Source: Thunnus maccoyii (taxonomy: Eukaryota; Chordata; Actinopteri; Scombriformes; Scombridae). Taken from it: a stretch of 64,000 bases of DNA. Shown in pieces: positions 36,787 to 50,044 of this stretch (the first letter of the stretch is position 1; each line of letters begins with the position of its first letter). The notes below the pieces were generated by a model. That model was not told the origin of the DNA and ran no database searches. It worked only from the letters and a program-made list of their open reading frames with translations. The position numbers were made by a program, and so were the translations under genes. The stretch is from NCBI RefSeq assembly GCF_910596095.1, contig NC_056534.1, forward strand, positions 10,728,490-10,792,489, written 5' to 3'.

Positions 36787-36823
<37 letters not shown>
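36787..36823 (+). repeat. GT microsatellite
   Basis: Perfect run in the first radil intron. Confidence 0.95.
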
Positions 36824-36824
<1 letters not shown>

Positions 36825-36997
36825 ATAGGCTACTTTCAGGGACAAATTTCAGACTAAAGACCAGTTAATTGGGGGCAGCTTGTCCAAGTGGGGACAAAAG
36901 CCGTGTGAATTTTGGGTCAGTGGTTAAGGGTAGGGTAAGTCTCTAGGAAATGAATGTAAGTCTATGTAATGTCCCCAAAAGTTATCTAAGTAAATCT

Positions 36998-36999
<2 letters not shown>

Positions 37000-37059
<60 letters not shown>
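37000..37059 (+). repeat. GT microsatellite
   Basis: About 30 perfect GT units in the first radil intron. Confidence 0.95.
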
Positions 37060-37060
<1 letters not shown>

Positions 37061-37639
37061 GGTCTCAGGATTGAGTTAACTGCGGCCAAGTAGCCAGATT
37101 ACTGTGGATTAGCAGGCATTTAAAATAGTCACGTTATCCCACCAGTGCTTGCAGAGTCAGCTACAACAACACCTTTTAGGCCTCCTGCCAAATAAAAGAA
37201 ATCATATACTGTGTAAGTGGATAACTGCACAAGTTTCAATCAAAACACACTGCATGAGGCGCTGCTTTCATCTGCTGACGGGTCTGCTGCTGCTGCTGCT
37301 GCTACAGTAGCTGTGAAATGTTTCTGATGTAAACTGTATTAAAGGTCTTCATCTGTCAAAAGAGCTCATCCAAAGCCAAGAGAGCAGCGTGACTCATCTT
37401 CTGTAGGGAGATGGACTGCAAACACACCTGCTTATTGAGGTAAAAATGCATGACCTGGATGCAGGTGGAGGCACACGTGGGGTTTAGAATTATTTTTTCT
37501 TTTCATACTTTATGTAATCAGTTTCATTAAGTGTGAGATCACATTTTTACAAGAGAGGCTGAAGGAAAATGCATTCAGAATACTGGCAAAGGAAACAATG
37601 CAATACAGTCAGATACAGTAAATTGTAGAGAGAGAAAAT

Positions 37640-37971
37640 ATGATTAGTGAAACAATAAATCTATTAGTCCCTCAATAGAAAACTAATAAGAAATGATTTT
37701 GATATTTTGATTATTAGTTACTTACCATACAAGAATGTCAAACATCCAGCTTCTCAAATGTGATGAGTTGGCATTTTTCTAAAAATCTGAGGGACTTGGA
37801 CTGTTGGTCGGACAAAACAAGCAATTTAAAGATGTCACCTTGGGCTCTGGGGACGTGTGACAGGCATTTTCCTCTACTTTTTGTAGAGGAAAAAAAACAA
37901 ACAAATCAATTTAATAAAAGGAATTTATCAATAGATTAATGTATAATGAAATAGCCATTAGTTTGCAGCCG
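37640..37971 (-). repeat. 'gctgcaacta' family, copy G
   Basis: Minus-strand copy. On the + strand: 'ggactgttggtcggacaaaa', 'gggctctggggacgtg' and the end gccattagtttgcagcc. Directly followed by copy H in the same orientation. Confidence 0.6.
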
Positions 37972-37972
37972 A

Positions 37973-38322
37973 ATTAATCGGTTAATTGCCAACTATTAAA
38001 TTATTCGCCAACTATATTGCTAATCGGCTCATTGTTTTGAGTCACTTTTTTAAGAGAAAAATTCTCTGGTTCCAGCTTCTCAAATGTGAATATTTTCTGG
38101 TTTCTTTAGTCTTCTATGATAGTAAACTGAATATATTTGAGTTGTGGACTGTTGGTCGGGGTAAAAAAGACATTTGAGGATGTTACCTTAGGCTTTGGGA
38201 AACAGTGATCGACATTTTTGACCATTTTCTGACATTTTATTGACCAAGCAACTGCTTGATTAAGACAGACAGTAATCATCAGATTAATTGATGATGAAAA
38301 TAATTGTTAGTTGCAGCCCTAC
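37973..38322 (-). repeat. 'gctgcaacta' family, copy H
   Basis: Adjoins copy G head-to-tail, making a tandem pair. It ends ttgttagttgcagccctac, the best-preserved terminus in the window. Confidence 0.7.
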
Positions 38323-38589
38323 GACTGTTTTTAAGTTGACATGAAGGACTAAAAAATAATATCTGTGCACTTTACAACAAAGTAGGTTGCCATCTTTGAA
38401 AGCAAGCACAGAAGTCATTATAATGCAATGGCCAAATGTTTGTTAGAAATGACAAACCAACCTTTTTATTTAAAAAGCGCTGTGGTTAATTGTATCCAGA
38501 GAACTCAAAGCTTGAAATAGAGGGTCAGGATGTGTCTGTAATGTCTCTGTAAATTGTTTTTATATAGAAAAATCCAAATTTTATCTCCA

Positions 38590-38876
38590 GATTTTTCCCT
38601 GATCTAAGCTGTATGCTGTGTAGGCCCTCTCTCCCCTCCCCCCTCCTTCTTTCTCTCTCAACACAACCGGTCAAGGCAGATGGTCGCCCACCTAGAGCCC
38701 AGTTCTGCTTGAGGTTTCTTCCCGTTTCCTTGCCACTGTGGCCAAGTGCTTACTCATGGGGGAATGTTGGGTCTCTGTAAAATAAAGAGTACGGTCTAGA
38801 CCTGCTCTATGTAAAAAATGCCCTGAGATAACTTCTGTTGTGATTTGGCGATATGTAAATAATTTTGAATTGAATC
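38590..38876 (+). repeat. Teleost retroposon tail
   Basis: Contains 'ggtcaaggcagatggtcgcc', 'gccactgtggccaagtgctt', 'gagtacggtctagacctgct' and the end 'attttgaattgaat', a highly conserved sequence seen throughout fish genomes with a GAATT-type tail. Orientation follows the tail. The family name is uncertain. Confidence 0.65.
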
Positions 38877-39142
38877 TCTGAGGATGATTCGGGCAGACCT
38901 GAGTCAGAAAATGTCTTTGGCAGGCAATGATAAGATGTTGATTTGCAGTTTTGTCTCTGCTGGGAAAACCACTTACCTTGGTCAAAAAAAAAAAAATCAT
39001 TAAAAAGCTAAAAACCGCGGTAATATCATCTGAATCCTGCAGGATCTTGAAAAGAAGTCAACTTTAATCATTTAAAACTCGACAGGGACACCATAGTTTG
39101 TCTGTTAACTAACACGAACATCGTCTGTTTTGTTTTTTCCAG

Positions 39143-39247
39143 TGTGAAAGGTGACAGTGAAACGAAATGCAAAGCATCTGACCCTCAACTGTAAACCTTT
39201 ACCTGGTGCTGCTGCACAAAGGTGCGACAATACGCAACAGCATCAAG
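39143..39247 (+). other. radil: radil 5' UTR exon 2 (predicted)
   Basis: Bounded by a T-rich tract with ccag and by the donor gtactc. It carries an in-frame stop for the exon-1 ATG. A further possible 19-nt micro-exon (39366-39384) is bounded by ttttcag and gtaagt. Neither is supported by protein homology. Confidence 0.4.
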
Positions 39248-39502
39248 GTACTCACTACAAACACATACACGCGTGTACACACATTGTCTGTTCATGGTGG
39301 ATACATTTTGTGGTATTTCAGTAGAGTAGAGAAACATAATAGAATTTCTTTACCTCACTTTTCAGATCTACAAATGTCCCACAAGTAAGTGTACAATGTA
39401 ACTGTGTGTCCATCATTACCTCTCATGATGTATGCGCCTCTTGATGTGTATGTGTGTGTCCTTCTCACCAGTTGTGGAGTTTGTGAAACCAACAGCAGCA
39501 TC

Positions 39503-41003
39503 ATGTTCTACGGTTCTTCGTCTGGGGCCAGTTTGTCCCTCCCATCCAAGAGCCGCCTGAAACGCCAGAGCAGGACCTTTACACAGGTACACGATGACGC
39601 ACGTATGCACACACACACACACACATAAAAACACGGTCTGTTTCCCAGTCTTAGAAGTTAAGAGTGTTTTCTAAGAGCCTTTCTTAAATTGTTTCCCCAA
39701 AGCAGCACTTAAGAGCAAGTGCACGTGCAATACATAAATCACAAAGCATAAATGTTGTGAACTACACAAAGAAGTGTTTAATCTTGAAATCCTTCAGTAT
39801 GTAAACAAAGCTTAAAGTGCTGCAAACAGTCTTGCTGACCTTTATGATTCATATTACTGAGTAAGTTTTAAAAAGTAAACTATGTTGGATTTAGCTGCTG
39901 CTCAAGGCAAGTCTTTCACACCCTTAAGTGTAAAAAGCCTTAAGATGCTTTTGAGACACGAGGCCCTGATCTCAACCTGTTGCTGAGGCTTTGAAATATC
40001 TAAAACGAATTATTCAGAGTGACGTGATGTTGTTTCGAGACATGTTGCTGCCGAAAATTTTAAGAAAGTTAATTTTTCAATGCTGTGAGCTCCACAAACA
40101 CCTCTACTGTTTTGGGGTGGAGGTAGAAATCCCAGAGATAGATGTCTGCTAACCTGAGTGAATAAAATCAAAACTAGATACCACTAGAGGTAAGCGAGAC
40201 AATGTGTTTTTCGTCATTTTGGTGGACCCACCCTGTAATATACAGTGTAAGAAACATATACGTTGTGGCACCACAGTATACTCAGTATTGTCTGTCTGTT
40301 CACCAGGTCCTGTACCGCACTCTGAGTTACAGAGACCGTGTCCCAGCAGAAACTGGAACAAACACCCGTGGGGATCGACGCTCGGCGACTGAACCCCCAG
40401 AGCGACCGGCAGACGACCCAGCAGAACTCTCCACCCAGAGCTCGGCCCCCGGGGTGCTGAAGATTTTTGGAGATGAAATCTGTGCCGGTGCCAACTACAA
40501 GAGCGTCCTGGCTACGCCACGCTCCAGTGCGCAGGAACTGGTCAAAGAGGCGCTCGAGCGTTACTCCCTCAACAAGGATGCTGCTCACTCTTATGTCCTG
40601 TGTGATGTGATCGGACGTTTGGAGGGGGGAGGCGGGGGAGGCGGGGTAGGTGGGGTAGGTGGGGGAGGCGGGGTAGGGGGAGGTGGGATTGGAGGAGGCG
40701 GGTGGCGAACTGAGTGCCTGCGTGCTCTGGGGGACAATGAAAAGCCGCTTTTGCTCCAAGAACTGTGGAAGCCCCGAGAAGGACACGCTCGCAGATTTGA
40801 GCTGCGCAAGAGAGCAGAGGTGGAGGAACTCAACGCCAAGGAGAAGGATACCATCACTGCCGGTGAGAAAACACACACACACACACACACACAGATAGAC
40901 AGGTACACACACACACACACACACACACAGCAGCTGGTCTAATTCCCTTCCTTTCTTAACATGTCAAACTCAGCAGAAAAGCACAGCTCGTTAGCTCCTC
41001 TGC

Positions 41004-41034
<31 letters not shown>

Positions 41035-44000
41035 TGCAGAATAAGAGCTTTCGTCACACTTATGATCCTGTAGAGAAGATATTGTTCCTGTGTGATTACC
41101 AGCGTTTTTATATAGAGGTGCTGTTCTGTGAAGACAGTGTTTCTAATAGAGATGCACACTTGCCTGTGCAATCGAGCACTTAAAGAAACACACACACACA
41201 CACACAAACGTAGACACACAAGAGGTGCAGTAGAAATGCATGGACAGCTGGTCGATTGATTGAGTGAAAGCTGAATCCTTTGTGACCTGGGATGTGGATG
41301 GGTGTAGTCTCTATAGTTGTTATAGTTGTTTTAATGAATGACATATTTCTACTACAGTGATTCAATATCATTTTCCTACCTGCAAAAACTGCTCCCACCT
41401 GAACTGTGAACACTCAAGTAAGTTTTCTGGGGAGATTCACTGTATTATATGAATAGATTTCAATAGATGACGTGTAAACAAATTGCACAAACTCAGGAAA
41501 CCAATAACCTAACTAGTGACTTTACATCTGCAATGCAGTAATATTAATCGATGTCTGTGTGTCTCTTCAGGCACCATGAAGTGACCTTTTTATGTGAAAA
41601 TGGTTTATTGATTGATAAAAAGTTTGTCTGTTTGCTGACCCTGTTACCACAGAGACGTGGTAACAGGGTCAGCATCCTTCTCCAAAGGGAGACATATTGG
41701 ATATACTGCCTTGGTACACTCATTCCCAACGGGATGTATGAGGAGATTTCATTTGCTTGTTTCTTATGAAGTGAATATTTGTGTTGTGTTTTTTTTATGT
41801 TTTAGTAACCTACATCACGAGACTTTGTGCCTGGGATGGTTGTGGCTCCCCCTGCTGGGATGCACTCATTGTGCCGGTTGTGGTCACCTATAATTAACCA
41901 CACCTGTGTCTATTTATTATGAAATCGCCACAATACATGCTGAAGATGAGCACATCCTGAAACATCCACATGGCCCCAATATAAAAAAGTCAAATTGGAT
42001 AGCTCTCTCTTTCTTATTGATTAAAAAAAACAAACAAGCTGCTATTTACACTCCCTTGCACACACTCACCCCTGTGAATCCTGTCGAAGAAACTCAAAAA
42101 CACCCAGTTAGTGTACAGAAGCGTACGAAAGAGAGATAGAGCAAGTATTTTCAGCCTCACAGTAACACATTTCACTTTGCAGCCACACTAACATTTCTCT
42201 AACATTTTTTACTGGTTGCTATGTCAACTCCTGTGTTAGCCAGAGAGTCTGTCGTCAATCTTTGTTTTACAGTTGAGTTTGTTTTTTTTTATTGTTGCAG
42301 CGTAGTACAGTTGTTGTACTCTTCTCAGACAGTACACAAGACACTAATGAACCTATAAAAGACATGAAACCCTGGAAACAGTGTTTGTGGGATGGACTCA
42401 AAATGAACAACAGTGCCAATGTTCATCATAATGAAGGAACATGTCAGCCATTGCAACAGATTTATGTATTTTTACTAGTTTTTGGACAAAAATGGAGGGT
42501 TGCAGCTCAGAGGAATAAACTATATCAGGCTTTGGCAACACACAATACAATACCAATTGGTTTTGATCTTTTTATGGAAATTGTTGATGTTAAGAAAATA
42601 TATAGATAGAATATATAGAATTATTATTCTTCAGTTATAGTTACTTACACTCATCTTCTGCATAAACTTCAAATATAGCAAAATAAAAACACAGCAAAGA
42701 ATGCCTTCTATGATAAAATCACTTTATTTATTACAAATACATATTAACACACATATTTTCATTTTCACACTAGCCTTTCCTTTATTGTGTTATAGCGTTT
42801 ATAAAACCCACTTACCCTGGAGTCTCTTTCTCTCTGTGTCTCACTAGTTGCCGTTTTTTTTCCTCCCCTTGCGTAGGTGTGAGCGTGCATGCACATGTGT
42901 GAATGGTGTGTTTTCTCACATATACTTTTTATAACGAGATAGCAGTTTAAAGGTTCTGTAGGATTTTCAGTTAACAAGTGAACACATCACAGCCAAATTA
43001 ATTGTATTATTATCCTTCAGTGATGTATTCTACATTCACAATTCTGCAGGTTTTTGCTTCACCTACAAGCCTCTTGGGGAAATCTAAGACAAAAATCGAT
43101 CATAGGTACTAAAATCTGTCATGAAAAAATGTGTTTGTTGTCTGACTTCAAAAACAATATGTGACTAATTTGACTGTGATATGTTAGGGGGAAAATCCTG
43201 TACCTCACACCTTTAACTGTGTATCTCTCCTTACTAACTACAGATGTGACTCACTAGACGCACCACAGTGCATGCTTGTCTTGTGGTGTTCAGTTTGTGT
43301 GTGTGTGTGTATGGGGGTTATTCTGTGCTTGGTGTTTTGTCGAGGGGGTGTTTTCTCAGCCTCTCAACCCCTCCCACCCTGCTGTAGGGAGCAAAACCCC
43401 CCAATTCCTGGCGGCTCTAATGGGTCGGTCTGGGCTGGGCAAACACAGGAGCTCTCCCCTGCGGTCTGGTCGAGTGGTTCAGTCCAGCTCTAAAGGTGGG
43501 GACTGGTCTCAGGTATGGTGGCTGTCAGTCATTGCCATGGAGACCACCTTTACCTGCGTTGTCACCAGCGCCACCCCCATTGCCAGTGATTTAACCAGCG
43601 TGAATGTGCGTGTGTGTGATGTGAATCTGTGTGAGCCATCGCATGGCCTCAAACTCCTCAAATTCAGTCATGAGGAGCTGCTCAGCTCACCTTTCATCAG
43701 GTTCACTGTTGTCCGCCACGCGTGCTGCTCCATCCAGCACCATTTACTTCATCTGAATGCGATCAATTCACTCCCGCCTGGTTTTGTTTTACTTTGTTTC
43801 CACTCAGCTCACACATGACTGCACATGTGTCACTACAACCTGAGAAGTTGCTTTATCCAGACTTACTCAGTTCACTCATGAATCAAACATACATGACAAC
43901 AATGCACATTTCAGGTTTAAGTACATTTATTTTCCTCTCGTTACCTTTCTTTTCTTCCTCAACTTCTCTCCCTTTCCTGGCTCCTCCTTCTCTTTTCCCT

Positions 44001-47000
44001 TTTGGTCCTCTTTATTATTCCCCTTCTGTTCTCTCTTTTGCCCTTCTCTCTCTATCCTTGTTCTCTCTCTCGTTCCTCTCTGCCTCTCTGTAGATATTAA
44101 TGCCCAGGCTCGTAAGCTCCAGAGGAACAGGGCGAAGGGGACGCTGACCCTGCCCCGGTCCAGCAACTCATCCTTCTGCCGCAGCCTCAGTGAGACCAGC
44201 CTCAACCAGGTGGAGCCTCCCGCTGAAGTCTAGTCAAGATGATCGGTTGTTATTATTCATGAAACTCTTATCAACCTGCCTTAAATCTTGATTGCATGTG
44301 TGTTTCTGTGTGTGCATTATGTCTGCAGCTGGGAGTAGGAGACGAGCCCAAGCGTTATTACTCCACCCTGCCAGGGCCCTTTAGGGGCCGGGAACGTGAG
44401 GCAGCCTCCAGTGGACGTAGGAAAGAAGAGGGGAGTCAGGGGGGAGGAGGGGTGAGGCACTCTCTGTACCAGTCCCCGCACCTCCTGCTGCTTCAGGGAT
44501 ACAATCGGCAGGTGAGGACAGTAAAGAGGCTAGAAGTTAGAGACTTTCCAATTAGCACTGCAGCGATTAGTCGACTAATTGATTAGTCGATCGAAAGAAA
44601 ACTATTTTGATAATCATTAAATTGTTTTATTCATTTTTTTAAGAAAAAAATGCCCAAATTCTCTGGTTCCAGCTTCTTAAATGTGAATATTTTCAGGTTT
44701 CTCTAGTCCTCTATGACAATAAACTGAATATCTGTGGGTTATGGACTGTTGCTCAGGACAAAAAAAGACATCTTAGGTTGCAACCTGTGCTTTGTTAACA
44801 TTTTATAGAACAAACAACTAATTGATTAATTGATAAAATAATTGACAGATTATTCATTAGTTGCAGCCCTACTTCCAATATATCTGACTATGTGAGATAT
44901 GCTGTGTGTTGCAGGACTGCCTGGTGTATCTGCTGAACAGAGAGCAGCACACGGTTGGTCAGGAGACTCCATCAGCTCGCCCCAACATCTGCCTGTTTTC
45001 TCCTGACATCCTGCCCCTCCACTGCCGCTTACGCCGGGTCCCCGCACCACGTCGCCACGTCAACAACAACAACAAAGGAGAAGATCTGGCAGAGAGTCAG
45101 CGTTTCTGTGTTGCCGTTGAGCCCGTACTCCACGCCACAGTTCTGGTGAACTTCTCCCGCTGCGAGCGCTCCACCACGCTGCGACACGGTGACCTCCTCT
45201 CTTTCGGAGCGCATTACATCTTCCTGTACAAGGACCCCACGGGTGCTAAGCCTCTGCCGGCTCAGACCTTGGCACGCCTTCGCACCCTGGGGCAGCTTTA
45301 TGATGCAGGGGTGGAGGAGGGAGAGGGCGGGGCTCAGACTTGTAAGATGTGCGGCTCTGTGCTGAAGGACAGAGCAGCACAGGTGTCGAGCGCTCCAGCA
45401 GTTAGACGCAGCTTCAAACCTCACCTGGTGAAACCTCGCAGCGGGGGGACAGCAGTGGGAGGGCCGCTTAATATATCAGGGGGGGAAGGAGGAGGAGGAG
45501 GAAGAGGAGGAGGTCAGAAAAGGAGGCTACAGCTGGAGTTTGACCAGGCTCATGAAGACCAGCTTTTGAACAGGATCGTGTCCCTCATAGAACCTGGAGG
45601 TCTGTTCTCTTATTTACAATACACTATATAAGATGTCAGGTAGACATCCAAGATTCAATGGATGTACTGTGTTGCAACTAATTAAAGGATCATTTTTCTG
45701 GTGTTCTCACTGACTTCCAATGGTATCAAGTCATGCAGATAGTTTTGGTTTTAGATTTTTAGATATTTGTCTCTGAGATACAGTACCAGTCAAAAGTTTG
45801 GACACACCTTCCTGTTCCGTGGAATGACATAGTATGTCCAAACTTTTGACTGGTACTGTGTCTGCTGCCACTCCAATACAGTGGAGGTGACAGTCACCAA
45901 ATTAATATACCAAATAGTATTGAAATAAAAAATAGAGTTAAGGTAGTGTGTCATCCAGCATTTTTCACCCTTCTCTTTCTGTAGTTAGAGGATAGCTAGT
46001 TAACAGTGTCTATGAAAAGGTCCATAGAAAAAACTACATTTGAAAAACTTAACAGCAGTATTTTTTCCCAGAATCAGCGTCCTGGTTACTCTAAATATTC
46101 CACAGACCTCACTGTCATATGGATATAATTCCCTAGGTCAAAAGTAGTCGCAGTGAAACATTTAAGTTCCTTTAAAACTGCGCGCTCTATGGCTGGATAC
46201 AACCAGAGGTAAATGAGAAAATGTATTTTATAACTTGGTGAACCAACTCCTTCAACTTTTGTCTCTCTCTCAGGAGATGACCATAAATTGACGCCGGCCT
46301 ACTTGCTGTGTCTGTGCATACAACACTCTGCCTCTACTTTCCCACCTGGGAGCTTCGGAAAACTGCTGCTCAAGATCGTCCGGCGAATCCAGACCATCGC
46401 ATGGGTCAGTGTGTTACCTGTCTGACTCTGTATCTCTCTCTCTCTCTCTTCTTTTGCAACTCTGTCCGGTACACTAGTGTCTGCTTAACATGACCTCATG
46501 AGGAGAGAAACCAGGTCAGCCATATCAGGTCAGGTGAATAGTTAAACAAGGTTGTATATCACATGTTTTGAGCTGTGTTACACACATGCACACTTATTCT
46601 GTTCTATCTATACTATGAACTTTCTGTCTCCATAGCAACCTCTGCCACCATAGAGAGTGTTCAGAGATCTAGATCATTTGATAAAGCAGTATTTCATGAT
46701 TCACTTTTACAGAAAGGTTGAAAGGATGAGGATTTACAGACAGTAATGTGTATCTTTTGAAAATGTAAACTACTGGGGCCAATGTTTTAGTCTGGTTTCA
46801 GTATATGCCACATAGAAGAAATATACATCATCTGAATTTAGATCCAGCTCAGCACTGTGTTTCAACTTTTTCTAGTCATAAATTTGTAATAAACATTGTG
46901 TTTTGGTAAGGCCCCTATTCAAATTTTGAATGTTTAGAGTGTATAAGGGCTTAGAACATTATGATGGAAGTATATGATGGCCATATCCGTGCTCATTTAC

Positions 47001-48117
47001 GTCTCATAAGTTGTTGCAGCAATTTTTGGGTTGATACCATTTGTTACACAGATTTGGTGTGAAAGTTAACCATTTTTGACCACTTGAGAATTGATAAAAA
47101 TGGTCAAAAATCCCTCCAAAATACCACATCAAGACACTAAGACCTTGAGGAACACCGTAGACAAAATAATACAGTGATTTGGTGTCAAAAACTTTTGAAT
47201 TTGGAGATTTCTGTAAGAACTGCTTTTTTTCGTCGATTGAATGGTGAGCACTTCTGTTCTGGAAATTGCTCAGAAACCCCCTTATTGTCAGTATGCCTGG
47301 GAAAGCCATACATCCTCTGAATGCCCTAGGTCTCTAGTTTGTGGTTGTAAAGTTTCATGAGGCTGTGATTATCCTAGAAGTCACAATACATAATTTTATA
47401 AAGTGAGGTCAAGTTTTAAAAAAAATGGTCTCACTACTTGTGGATACCCAGGGAACCCATTTTCATTCAATTATCTTAAGGTTTGAAAAAGTCCTTGCCA
47501 GTTTTTCCCCTCACCAAAATTTTGCCTGACTTCGGAGCGTTATCTAGCCCCCTTCCTGACAAGCTAGCATGACATGGTTGGTACCAATGGATGCCGTAGG
47601 TCGTCTAGTTTCATATGATACCAGAATCATCTAGCTTTAAAACTGAGCCTGTTACAGCCTCTAAAAGACAATAATGTCGGCCGAAGACGCCAGTTTAAGA
47701 GGTTAAATATGAAAATAGACTCATTTAAAGATGTTAAATATCAGGGTTTCCCTCAAGAAATTGTTTAGCGAGGATGTAAGCAACCAAGATCCTGATGATA
47801 TCAATTTAGTCAGATGATGGACTGAACAATAGCCAAAAAAACCCCAGAATTTGGTAAGTTTTATTTTATATCTTTTATACAAAAGTAGGTGTTTAAAAAA
47901 ACAACAAAAAAAACCAAGGAGGGGTGGGAGGTCATCTCATGTAATTAGGTTCAACTTTTCGGGCCAGTAGGGCACAAGGTGATTATCAACATGTGTCTGT
48001 GTTACTGTGCTGGGTTTTGTAAATATGGTTGTGGTATTCATTTCTGCAGGTTAGTGTTAGCGTCACGAACCGTGGTTCTCCTACGCACATCCTAAAAGTT
48101 TAATGAGCACTTAATTG

Positions 48118-48177
<60 letters not shown>

Positions 48178-48305
48178 TTTGCAGGAGAAGACAAAGGAGC
48201 TGGCTCAGAAGCAAGCTCAGCAGTGAGTATCGCTTTCCAACTTGTGTTAGAAAGAAGAAGAGCCTGTGTGCTCATGTGTACCATATTTGAGTATGTATGT
48301 ACCTA

Positions 48306-48380
<75 letters not shown>

Positions 48381-48552
48381 CCGTGTGTGTGCCCATTTAG
48401 TCAGGACCCAGCCTCCCTGTCTCTGCTTAGTATCTCAGACTTGGTCCCAGACCTGCAGACCATCTTCTTCTGGATGTCCAACTCCATCGAGATCCTTTAT
48501 TTTATACAGCAAAGAGCACCAGCGTACACACACAGCATAGAGATACTGCAAG

Positions 48553-48607
<55 letters not shown>

Positions 48608-49007
48608 GTCTGAAGGATGAGTGTGGAAACAACTTGGCTGAAGAGTCATTACTCACACTGACATACAGTAGATACTGATACAGCTACAACACTCCCTCCA
48701 CTCTTTCCCTCGCAGTATATATCTCTTAAGTATGCCTCTATATCTGTCATCTGTGTCTAGGGTCAAAGGAGTCGTTGCTATCGGCGACCATATCAGCCAA
48801 TGACGAGGCAATGACTATCTTGGAGGAAGTGATCATGTACACTTTCCAGCAATGTGTCTACTATATCACCAAGGTAATCTGTCACCGCGGTAACACTGTC
48901 ATCTTCTTAATGAGCACAAGACATTTTTTATCTTGTTTTTAAACAAGGTTGCATGAATAATAACAGACCCTCACAGAGGGCCTGATTGAGTTGTTACTCA
49001 CAAGGAC

Positions 49008-49049
<42 letters not shown>

Positions 49050-49978
49050 ACTCAAACAGCCCCTTGAAGTTGTGAGGACCAGCCAAAATGTCCTCACAAT
49101 GCAGAAATGTCTTCACTATGATGGTTTCAAATCAAAAATTTGTCCTCATACAGACTGAAACACAGGTAGACTCACACACAGTTAATGACTTGATGAGGAA
49201 AGAATATGAATGAATGAAGTTATTCTGCGATTTCAGATAACCTCCATCAACGTGCATGTCTTTCTTTGTGTGTTTGTGTGTGTGTGTCCAGGCTCTTTAT
49301 GTAGTGTTACCAGGTTTGTTAGACTGTAATCCATTCCCAGGCGACAGCTCTGAGCCCTGCTGGAAAGGAGGTGTAGGATTTCCTGAACCTGTACGCAGGG
49401 TCCTGCAGGTAAGTGCGTTTATTTTATTGTTAAATGTCATTATGTAACAGAAATTTCTATTAATCAGTGTTTCACCTCTCACTCTGTTGCATACAGTTTT
49501 TCAAATGTCTTGTTTTAAATCTGTTGAATTTTGAGAATAAAGTTATTTTAAATAAAGTTAATTTAAATAAAGTTATTTAATTCTAACTTAAGTCTCAGAA
49601 TTCAAACTTTTTACTTTAAAAGAAACAAAAGAATTCTAGACAAGTCTTGTTTTTTTTATGTGGCCCCATGGAAGAGAAAAATATAGACACTCTGGTGTAA
49701 TAAGAATTATTCCAAAGGAAATAACAACATTTTATAAAACTTTCTTTTTTTGACAGTCAGAGTTTTACAAGTAGTCAGTGGAAATGCATTTATTGAATAA
49801 ATAATGATGTACAGAATATGTACATTTCTAATAGAGTCTGACTGATACTGGATCTTTGGGGCCGATGCCAATACTGATAATAGGGAGTAAAAAAAATCTG
49901 ATATCAATATATCGGCCGATATTCTTTACATACACACACACATTATATTTTTATATATATACACACACATTATTTTTA

Positions 49979-50044
<66 letters not shown>

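Noticed and set aside
40214-40926. Large minus-strand open frames opposite radil exon 2
   Set aside because: They are mirror images of GC-rich coding sequence and CA/GT repeats, with Pro- and Cys/Val-rich low-complexity translation.
42292-42609. 105-codon open frame in radil intron 2
   Set aside because: No recognisable domain, AT-rich, no splice context. Possibly an old repeat, but I cannot support it.
48297-48620. Cys-Val and Thr-His rich frames through microsatellites
   Set aside because: These are direct translations of GT and CA runs, with no gene. The real exon 48401-48552 is in the radil frame.
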